64,000 nt of DNA from positions 124,001 to 188,000 of the forward strand of contig VZRS01009480.1 of assembly GCA_013398055.1 (NCBI GenBank), given 5' to 3'. Shown in pieces: positions 12,182 through 25,023 of this stretch; within the stretch, counting starts at the first letter, position 1, and the number at the start of each line of letters is the position of its first letter. Under the pieces are notes generated by a model. It was not told the DNA's origin and did not search any database. It worked only from the letters and a program-made list of their open reading frames with translations. Position numbers and translations under genes: made by a program. The stretch comes from Ifrita kowaldi (taxonomy: Eukaryota; Chordata; Aves; Passeriformes; Cinclosomatidae).

Positions 12182-15100
12182 AGAGGGAATTTGTGATAAC
12201 AGCCCTTGAGCAAACTGACCATGCATGCCTAGCACCAATGAAGTTTCTGCAAAATGACCTCATGGGTTGGACATCATTAAGATGGGGCAATTACATACAG
12301 GAAGAAAGGTTTGTTCTAACAGACCCTGGAGAAATAGGTGTGGCTTTTGTGCCACACCAGATTCGGGAGTCAGTTACAGGAAGCACTTTTCAAGCCTAGA
12401 AGGAATATTTGGCACTTGCCCTGAGAAAACCATTAGAGACATGATGATTGTCATGAATAACAAAATTGCATGCTTAGTTTGAACCATCTAGGGTTTAAAA
12501 AAAGGGTCCTAGATAACCATTTTCTTCCTTGTTCAGCTTTCCATCATGTAGACGATCCATATGCTCAGGTCCTCTATGGAGAAATAGGCATTTTATCTTC
12601 TATTTCTAAATTCTTACAGCCAGTGAGAAACTGTCCCTTTTCTGCAGAGGCTGGACATGTCAGGGGCAGACACACTTTCCAAGTGCTTAGGACAGTGATT
12701 TGACAGCAAAGAGGTCCAGTATGGTCCCCTTTTGCTTAGCTTTCACCCACTAGGTTCAAGTATTTCAAATTATGTGGCCCTTCTAGGTGATGAAGTCTAT
12801 CCCTTATTACCAGAGCTGCACAGCTGCAATACCTGAATTAATTACTCTGACTGCATAATTGTGGTGACTTCTTGAGTGGTTTTGGGAGCAAAGGCTGAAC
12901 TCGAAGTAGGGCTGGCTACTTCATGTCTTCTACCCAGACTCCAGAGTTGAGAGCTAGCTCAGGAAGTCCATGGGAGAAGGCCAGAATTACTGCAATGCAG
13001 GTCCCAGTGAGACCACCATTCCCAGAGACATCGTAGCTGGCTTTCAGCTCAGTAGGTTGGGTAATTTGGTTTTTCTTCAGTTGCTAGACCATCACTCTTC
13101 AGGATGACAGAAAAGAGATGAAGTGCTTGCAGGTGTTCATAGGTTTGATAAAGCTGCCACAGTCAGCCTGTCACTTGTTAGACTTGGCAATGCTGATGTA
13201 TGCCCTGCCCTGAAATGGACGATAACTAGCATGCCCTTGACTCCTAACCCTGGACATGTCAGCCCTGGGAATTTCTTTATTGAAATCAACAGAGCCCAAA
13301 TATCCCCTTTGAATCTCTCAGAAACATGTATGAAGCCAATTGAACAGCATCATTGTGTTTTGGGATACTGTCAGTGTTTCAGACCATGTGCATTTTCCAA
13401 TGAAAGGAGGAGGGAAAGGTACAGTAGGATAGCAAAGTATTACACCCTGGTCCTAGGCCAAAGCTGCCTTTTGTGTTGGTTGCAGTGAAGATGGAGAGAG
13501 TTCAGAGTCTCCCTTCTCATGTCCTGCTCCTATGCTGCCTGACCTAATTGATGTCCATCTGTGGGATGCCTAAGGATGTGCCCTAGCTTTGCATGCTGGC
13601 TCCTCATAACCTTTAGGTACTGAGAAGTAACAGCTTGCTCTTGGCTGACGATACTGTGGGAAGTAGCACGGAACCCTGCTCGAGGTATTGGCTCCCCCAT
13701 GTCCTCAAAGGTGATCCAGAACAAATGTCCCATGATATTTTGGAATAAAAGGACCATTAAATTGCACTGCATTTATTCTGTTAAAATTACTGAGCTATTT
13801 AATTCTTTTTCCTCTTGTGTGTTGTGTACTTGGCATGCAATATTTTGCTTGTCAGGCACCCTGCAGCAGTTCTTTTACGTGAATAAAAATTACCAGTCAC
13901 ATGGAAATTTGTGATGCTGGTGTACTGGAGTGAAATTTAAGGAATTTGTTACAGCCAAAATGAAAGAAAAGGCAACTTGCTGGGTTGGTGTTGAGTGACA
14001 GAGGATGTGCTTGTTGCTCAACTCTGCTAAAACTAAAAATCCAACCAACATGCTTGCGTATTTTCTTTCCCAACTTTTCAGACTGCTCAGCTGCTCCCAT
14101 TACAGGACTTCCCCCCTGTTTTCTAGGTGCAAGCTATGCAGAGAGCTATGCAAGCTATGGAGAGAACTTGCAAGAAGTCTTCTTTGGACCACAGCAGAGA
14201 GTGACCTGCCTAAGCCTGGGCAGTGTTAAGGGACAATGAAGAAGCCTTTTGCATGACCTGTGAATTCAGAGAAACCCTAACAAAATGCTGTGGTGCTGAA
14301 ACCACTCACATGAGCAAACTCTATGCAGATAGTCCATTCATGTATTGATTATTGAGGTCATTTGTGACCCACATAACATTACATTTATTCATGTTGTTCA
14401 TGTATAGGATGATAGGTGCCCTGCTAGGGTGGGAAACCGGTATCTCTAACAGGTGTTGAACTCTCTGTTGAATAGCTCTGTTGAACTCTTGCATTTGCTT
14501 CCCAACCAGTTAATTTCTTACTAAAAACATTCTAAGAATATCATTGCTCTGCCCACTTCTGTGCCTCCTTTCCACTTAAGTATCTTCTTTCTTCCTAAGG
14601 CAGAGAGAAGTCTTGGAGACTTTCTTGAAGATTTACCTTGCTACTTTACTCTAGTCATTCTTCAGCTGGAGTTCCTGGTTGCATCTCACTGATAACAACA
14701 GAGATAATCGGAGTAATGCAAGATGACCAGCCTGGGTTTTCCTGTGTGTTTTAGTGCAAGGCAATCAACGGAGAGAAATACAGCATGATTTCAGAGCAGT
14801 AATGTTATTAAAACAGCTAATATCTGTGGACAGCTAAAAGCTAGAAGAGATGGGCTAAAATGAAAGCAGTCCAAGAACCTTGTTTCTTAGGCCAGCATTT
14901 CAGTACTACTCTCACATTCTTGAGAGTGATCAGCTTTCTGTGTGGGAGAGTAAGTACAGGACACATTACAGCAGTTTGTGTATCCTGTCACTTAAACCAG
15001 TAGTTGGGACGGAAATAGATTATCAATGCTATTGACAGGGGAAAAACAAGAGGAAGCATGAGGTATTTCAGCTCACAGATCATAAGTAAACATGATTTTA

Positions 15101-16264
15101 CAAATGAACTTTTCTTGACATTAAACAGACAATGCTGCATGTAATGTACATTGGCTTTACTTCACTAAAGTCTCACATTTGTGTGTGAGAAAGGACAACT
15201 GTGTTAAGGCAAGGCACAAGCAAACAACACTAAAACATACAGTGCACTGTTTACACAAGAACATATTGTAAAGGTGGTGGAAGGAAGTTTTATCTTGGTG
15301 GGGACACTTTTCTTAAGTCTGAGGTTCATATACCCACCAACCTCAAAGCCTATGCCCTCAGATCTCTCCCAGCATAGGAATTATCAAAGAATTATATTCA
15401 TTTTCTTGCAAGGTACACAGGCAGTGCGAGTGATTTGTCCCAGGTAACAGGTGGCAGAATGGAAATTTGAATTGAGATCACAATTCAAGATGGGACGCCC
15501 AAGCTTGAGACAATAATATAATTTCTTCTCTGATCTGAACATACCTGCCTTCTTCCATATGCAGCCAAGTCCCCATCCATGAGTATAATCTCAGTTTCAA
15601 TTCAATGCCGCCCCAGTGGGATGAGAAACACTTAATTTTTTATCTTGGTGCAAATGCATTTTTAAAACATGGGGTAATTTCTCAGCTAGCCTGGAAAATC
15701 CTGCCAGATCATGATCCCAGGATGACAGATCAATGCTAAGCAAGAGACACAGAGACAGACAAAAAGATCTGAAGAGCCAGCCACAAATGCCAGGCCATGT
15801 TTGTAAAGAGGAGACCTCCATCTCTGAGTCTCTGAAGTGTGGGTAGAACTGAGGGAGGTGGTCACAGATGCTGTAGCAGCGAGAACAAAAGTCCAGAAGC
15901 ACTAGATCAAAATGAATAGGAGTGGCAGATTCAGCCAAAAAGGTATCTCCAGCTTATGGGAAATGCCAAATATCCTGTACTTCTACTTCCATCTCAAGGT
16001 GTGTAGTAACAAAAAGATCTTAGAAATCTTCAATGAACCAGAAAAATGACAGAAAAGTTTATTCCACAAATTAAAAAAACCACAGTGACCCCAAACACAG
16101 CTTTTTATCTTGACCCTGCAGCAGATTAAGTAAATGAAGACCATATGTCTATGAAAAAGACTTTTTGTGGAGCCGTGACTTAAGGAATTAGCTATAGGAA
16201 GGGTGGCAGGTGGGAGCATTGCTGTAGTTCCATCCACTAGTGCCTCTGGTTTTGTGGAACTTAC
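12182..16264. other. Intergenic between MSMB copies, no gene recognised
   Basis: AT-rich, without a supportable gene. It includes the longest open frame outside WASHC2C and MSMB that I could not assign (13123-13488 +, 121 codons). It also includes a minus-strand frame near 12905-13060 that is open for about 60 codons without a Met start. A compact internal repeat (GCAAGCTATG / GAGAGCTATG) lies near 14130-14170. Confidence 0.5.
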
Positions 16265-16368
16265 ATGGTGCAACAGTGGACCCTGCTCTGGCCACATTGG
16301 CACTGGAAGCATACCTTTGGTCCTCCAAGAGGTAGCAAATTTATCTGGTCTTTCATCTTGAACACAAA
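16265..16368 (-). pseudogene. Orphan MSMB exon 3-like block, frameshifted
   Basis: The minus strand has a good acceptor (CATGTGCAG) and donor (GTAAGT) around 104 nt. The first part reads CVQDERPDKFATSWRTKG. After a +1 shift it reads CFQCQCGQSRVHCCT, which restores the MSMB exon 3 core C-x2-C-x-C ... CC. Intact copies are 103 and 106 nt (both 1 mod 3), whereas this one is 104 (2 mod 3), so one extra base breaks the frame after SWRTKG. I found no exon 2 or exon 4 partner at the expected distances. It is most likely the remnant of a third tandem MSMB copy. A single-base sequencing error in a real gene remains possible. Confidence 0.7.
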
Positions 16369-18440
16369 CTGCACATGCATGCACAAAATCAAAGGAGGCT
16401 TAACTTCAATTTTATACCACCAGTTACTTAGTTCAGCATTGTTTGGACTTACTTCTGGGGAAATTCAGTTAATTTTGTGTATATTCTACCTACACTGTAC
16501 TTCAGCTCTGTTTAGAGAGCATGAGTTTTTCTCCATTTTCTAAACCTGTTAGTTACTGATTCCAGGAAGACTAAGTGCCATGGTTGGAAGCTATTGCTGC
16601 AGGACTCAGAACAGACTGGGATGGGGAGGGCAACCACAGAATGCTTCAGCCAAATCCAAAGGATATCGTGGCTTTTGGGACCTCTTCTTTTTTTTCTTTG
16701 CTGTTCTCCACTGTAATGTGCAAAATCCTGCTTCCTGCCATTTCTTGTCCTACACCCTTCCTATCTGACTGAGATGGGCAGCAACTAGAGCAGAACATCA
16801 AGAGAGATTTTGTGACTTGCATCTCTGACAGGTTTCACCAGAATTACACTTGGGCTGTTGAGTTTGTAGTAACAGTATGCACTATGCAATGGTGCGAAGA
16901 AGTAAGCCCCGGAAATCCTGCAGTAAAACCCCCACAATGTCTTGAAATACTTCTTGAAAGTAATTTATCACTTTCTGAGAGCAAACTTGAGCTAGAATAA
17001 TCGCTCTCCCCCTCTTTGAAACAGCAAAAAGGAATGACGGCCTGAAAGGGTAGAAAATGCAGCAAATTTCGTGTAATTTTTTTCACAAAATGACAGCTAG
17101 CATTTTATTTTTGAAATCCTTAAAATGTGAAATATGCTTCAGATTAAATACATGTGTGGTATTGTCATATTTCTTTGATCATATACATGTCAACAGATTG
17201 AATTTGAGTGCTATAAAATCTTGAGAATCTGAAATTTGGACTTACTCTGACAATATGGGTTGTTTCTAAGGGGATTTTGTATGGTATAGCCTGTGGATAC
17301 AAAAATGGCAAAAACTTATTCTACAGTGTCTTACCAACACAAAAATATTTCTCATTTGGAGAAGAAGTTTTGTTGGGGCTTCTGAAGAAGTTACCAAAAT
17401 TCAACAAGTTTTTCTTTAGTCTCCTTGTTGTGAAGGGTGGAAAATAGAACTGGTACCTCCCTGTTTCTGCCCTACACATTTCATTAATTTTTAGTGGCAT
17501 GTAAATAATGAAAAGAACTCAAAACAGAGGATGAGTGATGTATTAGCCTGCTTTCCTGCAGATGGGTAATCTCATGAATAAAAAATCCCAAACCAGTAAA
17601 AATTACCTGTGGCAATGTTGTTGAGCATTTCTCCACCAGAGCAAGGGAGATAATTGCTAAATGAGTTTTATTGGGGTGGGGAGAAAAGGCAGCTTCGGTA
17701 TTGCCAGCTACTCTGGTGATAGGAAAACCAATACAATTGCACATTGACACTAAAAAGTCTATTTTTATAGACTGTATGCAATAGTCTATGTATAATAATG
17801 TAGATCTATATGCAATTTCTGGGTCTCAGTGAATTCACACAGTCTGTTCTCTGCAGCCTCTGGGACAAGGCTCTACATTTCCTTGTCCTGGTAAACCCAT
17901 TAGAATTCATTTTATTTCTTCTCCAGTGTCAGCTCTTGTTTGTGCTGAGCTGTTCAGATTCTGCTTCAAGTACAAGTGGTGGAGGAGGTGCCCTTGCAGT
18001 GGACAATGGGCTTCCCCACCCACAGATAACTTCTGGAAGGATGTGGTAATCACGACCATCAAATATGCTGGTTCTTCCCAGTCCCATAACCTTAAAGAAT
18101 ATATTCTCGTGAGATTCAAAGCCTGTGCTAGATTTCTTTTTTTGGTCAATCACACTTTTACTGGTGCTCTCAGCAAATCAGAAATCTTCTTGCACTAAGA
18201 AAGTCATCATCATCTGTAAGAAAACTGGCACCCAGATCCTACAGAAACTCTTGGGACTTTACAGGTAATAAGGCTCTAATTTCAAAACAAATAAATACAG
18301 GTCCAAAAAAAAAGAAACTAGTAGAATGAAATCCTACTTAGTTTAAAAGTTAACTTAGAAACTGTAAATCACTTAAAACACAAAGTCTTAACAACTAATA
18401 TAAAGAACACAAATATGACGTTTTGATAGAAATGAGACAA
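16369..18440. other. Intergenic, no gene recognised
   Basis: I searched this stretch on the minus strand for a signal-peptide exon that could belong with the orphan exon 3-like block and found none. The small open frames at 17810-18198 overlap on both strands and resemble no family I know. Confidence 0.45.
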
Positions 18441-18446
18441 TTTATT
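18441..18446 (-). promoter_or_regulatory. MSMB: Polyadenylation signal of MSMB copy B
   Basis: TTTATT on the + strand (AATAAA on the minus) about 165 nt downstream of the copy B stop codon, the likely end of that transcript. Confidence 0.55.
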
Positions 18447-18611
18447 TGATTATGCATTTTGTAAACTGAATTCGAACAATTAGGAGGTTAGAAGTGAGCT
18501 ACTGAAGTCCTCTCTCTTATGAGATTTTCCCATGTCATCGAGCTTCTCTGTGATGGCAAAGCATCTGTTGGAAGAAGAGGAATTCCACAGTGCAAAGGTT
18601 TGGAGCAGGTG

Positions 18612-18741
18612 TCAGCCCACACGAGAATAGACAAAACACTCCTTTGAGGGGTCGTCCTTCTGCACCACATCATAGTCACAGCGCTTTTTGTTGAAAACAA
18701 CTTTACATTTCTTATTGTCATAAGCAACAGGAGTGCCAAAG
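18612..18741 (-). CDS. MSMB: MSMB copy B, exon 4 (C-terminal)
   Basis: After the acceptor (CACTGACAG) one base completes a Leu codon. The exon then reads FGTPVAYDNKKCKVVFNKKR, CDYDVVQKDDPSKECFVYSR, VG and stop TGA at 18612-18614. It has the same length as copy A exon 4 and three cysteines in the same positions. Confidence 0.93.
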
Positions 18742-21700
18742 CTGTCAGTGGCAAAGGGAAAGTAAATGTTAGCTTGAGAACAATAAAAGTTTCAATACTT
18801 CAGTGATTATAGCTTGAACTACTGCTGAGTGAGAGAGCTCTGAAACTATGGCTAAGGGCAGCTGAGGTAGCTTGAGTACCATGCAGCTGCAGCTTCCAGA
18901 GCCTCAAATGATGTCTTGTGCACTGCACTGTGTAGATGTACCAGGATGCTCAGCACCAGCAAAGGGATTTCTAGCACAGCACTCCGCAGCGTGACATTAG
19001 CATGGGCTTGGCATCTTTTCTCTTTTTTCCATTAATTTTTCATTTTTTCCAGTTTGCCTAAGATGTGGTGGCTGCTCCCTGATAGATTGTGCCCCCTAAA
19101 CAAAGGCAAAGATCTAGTCAAGCTATCTTGGACCTTTGAGAAAGCAGGAGAGGAGGAAAGGAGGATGTTGATCCAGCCTTGTCATTCTATGGTCAGCATA
19201 TTCACTAGAGAAAAGCACCTCGGGAAAGGAATTCAGTTCATCATAAGCTCTTTAGAGAAACTTCACTTAAGTCACTCTTTCCTACCCCCACTTTCTCAGC
19301 TAATGAATGACTTAACAGCAGTGGAAGAGGTGTTCACAAGTTCCTAAAAACTTAAAGGCAAGCACCAACTGGATGTGCCTGGAAAGGCTTGTGTTCACTC
19401 CCAGTCAGCAGAAAATGAGCTATGGCAAACACAGCTAAGGATCCAAACAATCAAGTGCTGTATGTGGCCTTCACTAGCTCTGTGACATGGGTGAGAAAAA
19501 GCTCTCTTGTGTCCTTACAAACTCACTTATCCCCAGCAGTGGAAAGCTGTGGTCATCCTACAGGCAATGATGGTACCAAGAAGTCCAAACTTACAGGGAA
19601 CAGCATCCCATTGCAGTTTGACTGCAGCTGCATCTGTAGCAATCTTCTGTCCTCTCAATGAATCCAAAGGGATACAGTTTTCCATTCAGCATACAGCCTG
19701 CATAAGACAGCAGCAAAACAGAACATGTTCTTTAAGCCTTCACCTAAAAGCTGAAGACTTTAAGAATTATTTCAGCTTTTCTGAAAATGTTTTTCCGAGC
19801 AATAGTAACGTACCAGAATTTGGGTTTTACTCTCTCAACTCCTGAATGAGCTCTGTGTGCTGGAATAGCAATAGCAACCTACCACCAACAGCAATAATAT
19901 TGCTGTAACTGTACTCAGTTATTTGTTTTTCCCCTGCTTTTGGCAACTTGCTGCTGAAACCCCCTTTTTGTGTTTTTCCAATGTCTTCCCCCTCCCTTGT
20001 ATTTTGACCCCTTCCTGGCAGCTCCATGTAGAGCCAAGCTACCACAGAGCAATGAGGTGAGAGGACCTTCCTTGTTCTCACCATTTTTGGCCTCCCCTGG
20101 CTCATGAATTTTAGTCCAGCAGTATGCATCACCCAGGGTCACTGTGACGCCCATTGCGATAAGGAAAGCCAGAAAGCTCTTCTGTAAAAGAAACACAGAG
20201 CCCATAACATGGATTTTATTCCACATTGATTAGCTCTGTTTTCAAAAGCTGCCACTGAACTCGAATCAAAATTAGAAATAACCTTATGTGTACATGAAAA
20301 TAGTGGAAAAGTACACTCCGGATATTTCCCTGCATTGATGGCTTTTTCATTTAGGTGGGAAGATACAAAATGGCATGACATTACTGTCTCAGCAGCATCA
20401 TTCCCTGCCAAAGTACCATCTCTAGAAATCACACAGAACTTCAATAGTATTACTTGAAAGCCCTGTCAAACTTTTGTCAGTGCTTCATTTAGTGCCTTTG
20501 AGTCAGCTTTAGCTATTTCTCCAGCAAACCGTTTTAGAGCATCCCTTTGCTTCACTTTTGGGTACAGCAATTACTTCACATTTGGCAGTGGAGAGGAGAT
20601 CCCAGATCTAAATCTGTTCCAGTAGGTTTTTTGACATAGGTGGCTGGGTAGAGAAGAGAGAGATAAATACATGCCTTTGGGCAAAATCTGCGTGCTGTAC
20701 ATTGTACTTAGCACCACCTGAGCTATCATGTCAAAGCATGCAGACACAGGTTTGGACTTGACACGGTACGCACCTCCTTTTGTCTAGTGGGGGCAACAGC
20801 GAAGCTTTGGTAAGAGGCCTTCTAATATGTCCCCTGGGACCTGCTGAACTGCCACAACTTTTTTTCAAAAAGCCTGCATGGCTTTGTAATGATTGTTATA
20901 CTGGGGTAGAGGGACTGGAGAAGCAGGAGAGAGCACTGGTTTATTTTCATGGGTTGCTCCAGCTGATTAACTTAAAGCAAAAGTTTAGGAATAGCCAGAG
21001 ACTGAGAAGCAACGGAGAAAGCTATTTAAATTTTCTTGCTGGCACTTGCAGACTAACCTGAAAGGATTTTAAAATGAGTAGGTCTTTCCAAGTTACTGTT
21101 CTGAACTTCAGAAGCTGGTGCTGTTACTGGGCTGTTGCTGCTTGAAACTGGGTTTAAAACACCTGTGAGAGGCTTTGGGTTTAGGCAGCGCTGCCTTGGC
21201 TTACTTGAATCACAATGCCGTAAGGCTTTGAAAGGTCCTGAGCCTTAGGCAGGTGGTGAGCCAAGGAGAAACTCCTCTGCTGTGAAAAAAACCTTGGTAT
21301 TTTACTCCTTGATGTCCTGCTTTCTTATAGGACTGAGTGACATTTATGGTGTAGTGAAAGTGAGGAGGAGGAGGGTTTATGGAGTGGCCTGGGAAGGGTG
21401 TAATGCTTCATTTTCATTGTGGTTCTGTGATGTGGAGTTCCTGAGGCTTTAGGCTAGAATAGAGACAATTGTCATGCTGAGCACCATAGCCAGAATGAGA
21501 GAAGTTAAGGGGAAAGACTGAAAAACTCCTAAAGTGTGCTATTCTGTAGTGCCTGAGGCAGGTGTTTGCAACAACACAGACAGTCCATGCCACGGTCACT
21601 CAAGTCTTTTTAGAAAATCCTTCATTTTCTGCACTGTCTTCTGTTAATGTTTTATCATTTTTTTCCTCCAACATTTTCCTTATCATGCTATTCCTGGAAA

Positions 21701-22581
21701 TGCCAGTCAGAGGAGCTTGGGCATGCTCCTCTCTCTAAAGATTAAAGTTTTAGACCTTCCACTGAAACTAAACAGAAACATAAGGGGAAGTCTGTGGTTT
21801 TCAATCAGGTGTCTGAACGGGCTTTATGCTGCAGCAAGCAAATGATTTGTCAGCTAAGAAACAGAAACTTAGAAATAAAGCTTAAGCAGAGAAAGAAGCA
21901 GATGGTAATTTCTCTCCTGTTTATGAATCAACATATATTATAGAAACTACTGCCCCCTCTGTAGAGCCTATGCCATTCCTGACACGCTCATCAAAGGTAG
22001 TACTTGATGTCTGTACCTTTGGGATTACATGAGCACAAATTACAGGAAAACTAGGCCACAGGACTTTGTTGGTCTATTTAGCATTGCCTAACTGTTGATT
22101 CAGATTCTGCAAACACCTTTAGAGGCTTGAAGAGCTGGAACAGGGCACAATTTGAGGGATCAAAAGTGAAGAGAAGAAAAAATACAGGGACAAAAGATAC
22201 ACTTCTTTTTATTGTAAAATGACTATATTTTAAACCGTATTTCACATTTATAAGCTTTAAAAGCATGGTCCTAAATGTTTGCAAAGCTGAGTATTTTCAC
22301 AAACATTTCTGAGGAAAGGATAACAGCAAGTGAAAGACTAGGAGATATCTGTACAGTTTCTTGCAAAGAATTACAATACAAAGAACAAAATTCACAGTCA
22401 TCTTCACAGAAGTGCCTTCCTGTCTTTGTATCTTGCACGTTTGAAATACAATCTAGCCACATTTAAAACGTGTAACCAGGTGATTCTCTTAAATGCTCTC
22501 CTTTTGCAGTTTTAAAGCAAGTACCTATCTGTATCCCCAGTAACAAAAAGCCCAAACCAATCTAATCCTTTGACTTACCAT
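18612..22581 (-). CDS. MSMB: Beta-microseminoprotein, copy B (whole coding span)
   Basis: Exons 20082-20181, 19595-19697 and 18612-18741 on the minus strand, with a probable Met-only exon 1 at 22579-22581. They join in phase to 336 nt, about 111 residues. The exon 2 signal peptide (KSFLAFLIAMGVTVTLGDA) is followed by YCWTKIHEPGEAKNG. All ten family cysteines are kept, but only a minority of the other residues match copy A, and the tryptophan conserved in exon 3 of copy A is replaced by Ile (FGFIERTEDC). Exon order, phases and the 130-nt last exon match copy A, so the pair arose by tandem duplication. It probably encodes a secreted disulphide-rich protein. The first exon is the weakest part of the model. 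Confidence 0.88.
19595..19697 (-). CDS. MSMB: MSMB copy B, exon 3
   Basis: 103 nt between TTATGCAG and GTAAGTTT. It encodes CMLNGKLYPFGFIERTEDC, YRCSCSQTAMGCCS and part of a Leu codon. The open frames on the + strand over this block are shadows. Confidence 0.92.
20082..20181 (-). CDS. MSMB: MSMB copy B, exon 2 (signal peptide)
   Basis: 100 nt between CTTTTACAG and GTGAGAAC. It encodes the hydrophobic leader KSFLAFLIAMGVTVTLGDA and the first mature residues YCWTKIHEPGEAKN, ending with one base of a split Gly codon. It is phase 0 at the start, as in copy A. Confidence 0.9.
22579..22581 (-). CDS. MSMB: Probable MSMB copy B, exon 1 (Met only)
   Basis: The minus strand reads CATTCCACA-ATG-GTAAGTCAAAGG, an ATG abutting a near-perfect donor, the same arrangement as copy A. 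A TATA-like CATAAAG lies about 55 nt upstream (near 22633-22640). The resulting intron 1 is about 2.4 kb, against 1.1 kb in copy A. I saw no better ATG-donor pair between 20190 and 22700, but only transcript data would settle it. Confidence 0.5.
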
Positions 22582-22589
22582 TGTGGAAT

Positions 22590-25023
22590 GCTTGGCTTCC
22601 AAACAGCTCTAAGTTTCCACAAAAGCTGAAGTGCTTTATGTGGAAACAGAGAGCAAACATGGTGCCTTTATGTTGTGCAATTCAAGTCTAGGTGGAGGAG
22701 AAAAAAAGCCTGCTCAATGCAAATGCAGTTATTTTGTAATATCCAGAGAAATCTCTGAAATTTTTCCAGCTGGTAATGAGAAAATGTTTGGTTTTGTAGA
22801 GCACTGAGCTGGGTAAATTGTTGAGTCCAGAACTCTGTATTTCTTGGAAGCATTATGATTAGAAAAAATGCCTTTCTGATGGAATACAAATATTGATAGC
22901 TAAGCTGTAGACAATATTATCCAGCTAGGTGATTTTCAGGTGGGGCAGAAATGCATGTGAAATCCTTTCTGCTATCAGTGGGCTGGAACATGCTGAGTAG
23001 TGCATTAGGTATGAATAGCAAGTGCAGCTTTTGCCAGATCTTTGCATACTCATGGTTAATGCCGTGGTGTGCACTGAAAGGTAACCGAAGGTACTTGGCC
23101 ATTACCAGGATCAAAACCTCTTAACATCGAGGCCTCAGCTGAAGCTGGATCCAGTTACAACATTTCTTTCTCCTCCACCAAAATAAAAAATGCCTCTCAA
23201 ATCAAAGCCTTCTGTTATTCCTGTGGAACTGTTCAGGCTTTGACCTGAGTAATCATAGGAGAGAGTATGATCACTTTTATAAGTGCACTTTCCCAAGAAG
23301 TGATAAATTTCAGAGTGCTAATCAAGTACTCTGCTTTCTCTTGCTCCTGCAACTTCTTTTCAGAACACAATATCCAACTGTGGCCCTACTTACATTTAAA
23401 AATACTTCGTTACAGATGCTGCCAAGCAATTTAAAACTCATTTCTGTGGTAGACTTATCATTGGCTACAGGCAATTTAGCCTATGCTTTTAAGGTTTAAA
23501 GACTCTGAAAAAATAAGCTAAATCATTTGGGGCTTTTTTTTTTTTTTAGATTAAATTAAACACAGAGTTAAATTCTCTACAATGGTGGCAAGAAAAATTG
23601 TCATTTTTTCCTGTGCACTATGTATTGCTGCATACTAATAATAATTAAATTAATCCAAAGAATTCAGCAGGAGCAAAAGAAATTAAAGTACATCATAACA
23701 TAATTCCATGACCTCCCTGGAGGAAATGCTAAAGCTGAAGTCTGTGCAGGTTTGATAATTCTTTAGTAAGAAAGACATAGTTAATGAAAAGTTCCTAAGC
23801 ATTCAATTTTCTGACTAAACACTCGACTTCTTTTTTTTTTTCTGATGTAACAACTACATTTTAAAACTTCAATTTCATGATAGTCATATTTTCATTGAGA
23901 AAATTCAATAAATACCCTTCTCATCCTTTGCTTCTGGCATGGCAGATAACAGTACTTCATCATCCAAATCTCCCTCTTGTCCATGTTTACAGAGTGTTGA
24001 GTCAGCTTACAACCTTTCTCAAGCAAGTACAGCAGTTTTCATCTTCAGTTCTGTAGCACAGATTTATTTTCATTCTTGTAACACATTTCTGCACAGTCTC
24101 CAACCTGACAGTATCTCATTTCAAATCTGAATATAGAACAAGGTATAAAAGCTTGTAAGTGTTGTGGAAACAACCTCAGATACTATGAGGGATATAAGGC
24201 CTTTCCTGTATATGTATCCAGGCACCTCATCAGCTACCTTAAGCACCATATTGTTCTAGATAGAAAACACTTGCTTTCCATCCCTAAATTCTTCTCAGGG
24301 GCACTGTTTTTAATACAAATTTTATGCTTTACAGAGTTGATATAAAATCCTATTCCTCCAAAATGAAGGAAAAAACCCTCAAAAAATATCTAAAGCATGA
24401 ACTAAGTAAGCACAGTTTATTTCACCATTAAGATGACCAGACTTAGTTATTATTTGGCACATTAAGTATTGTTTGCAAACTCTCTCAGTGGCGATTGCAT
24501 GTCTTTTCCCAGATCTCTTGATATAAGGCTTTCATACAAATGTAGAGAAACTATGGGTGATGTGCACCATCCTATGTCTTGTACCACTGTAAAAGCATTC
24601 CCTCTCTTTCACCTGCCAAGTACAGGCTTTGCTAATACAAGGTCACCCTGGGCTTGAGAGAAAATTTTATGGCAGTCCTTTTGTGGCTTTTTGGTAGAGA
24701 CCTCAAAGCAAGACTGGTTTTGCTTTCAAAGTGCTTGTTAGGCAGACCACCTTATTCTTCTGCCAATGGTTTCGTGACAGAGATGCCAGAGCCCTGCCAG
24801 CTGTGGTGCGGACTGTCTGCTGGTAGGCTGACACTCCTGGGTGCCTTTGAACCTCCTGCCTGAGGATACACAGATCTTGCTTTAAGAGAATTTAGTCCCT
24901 TCCTAAAGTCTTAGATCTGGCTACATCTCCAGTGAATTCTTCTTTTTAATACACTTTTTTTCTCAAGGGTAATTGCTTCCATAGCACTGCACTAATTTCA
25001 CCTGACCATGCAGAGTTCTTAAC
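22590..25023. other. Intergenic, no gene recognised
   Basis: AT-rich sequence upstream of MSMB copy B, with poly-T runs near 23530 and 23828 and no exon-like conserved frames. Confidence 0.5.

Noticed and set aside
12905..13060. Minus-strand frame open for about 60 codons (SYDVSGNGGLTGTCIAV)
   Set aside because: No Met start, no recognised family and no splice context. This length arises by chance in a window of this size.
14425..14460. ACACCTGTT on the minus strand as a possible MSMB exon 4 start
   Set aside because: After the TPV-like codons there is no cysteine and a stop follows quickly. A chance match.
15597..15700. Possible exon 4 partner for the orphan MSMB block (minus strand, HQDKKLSVSHPTG-like)
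   Set aside because: Only a short stretch resembles the C-terminal SKECPVHSWVG. The required cysteines and the TPV-x-YD start are missing, so it is not supportable.
17810..18198. Overlapping open frames on both strands
   Set aside because: No family resemblance, no splice-site support and mutual overlap. Treated as chance.
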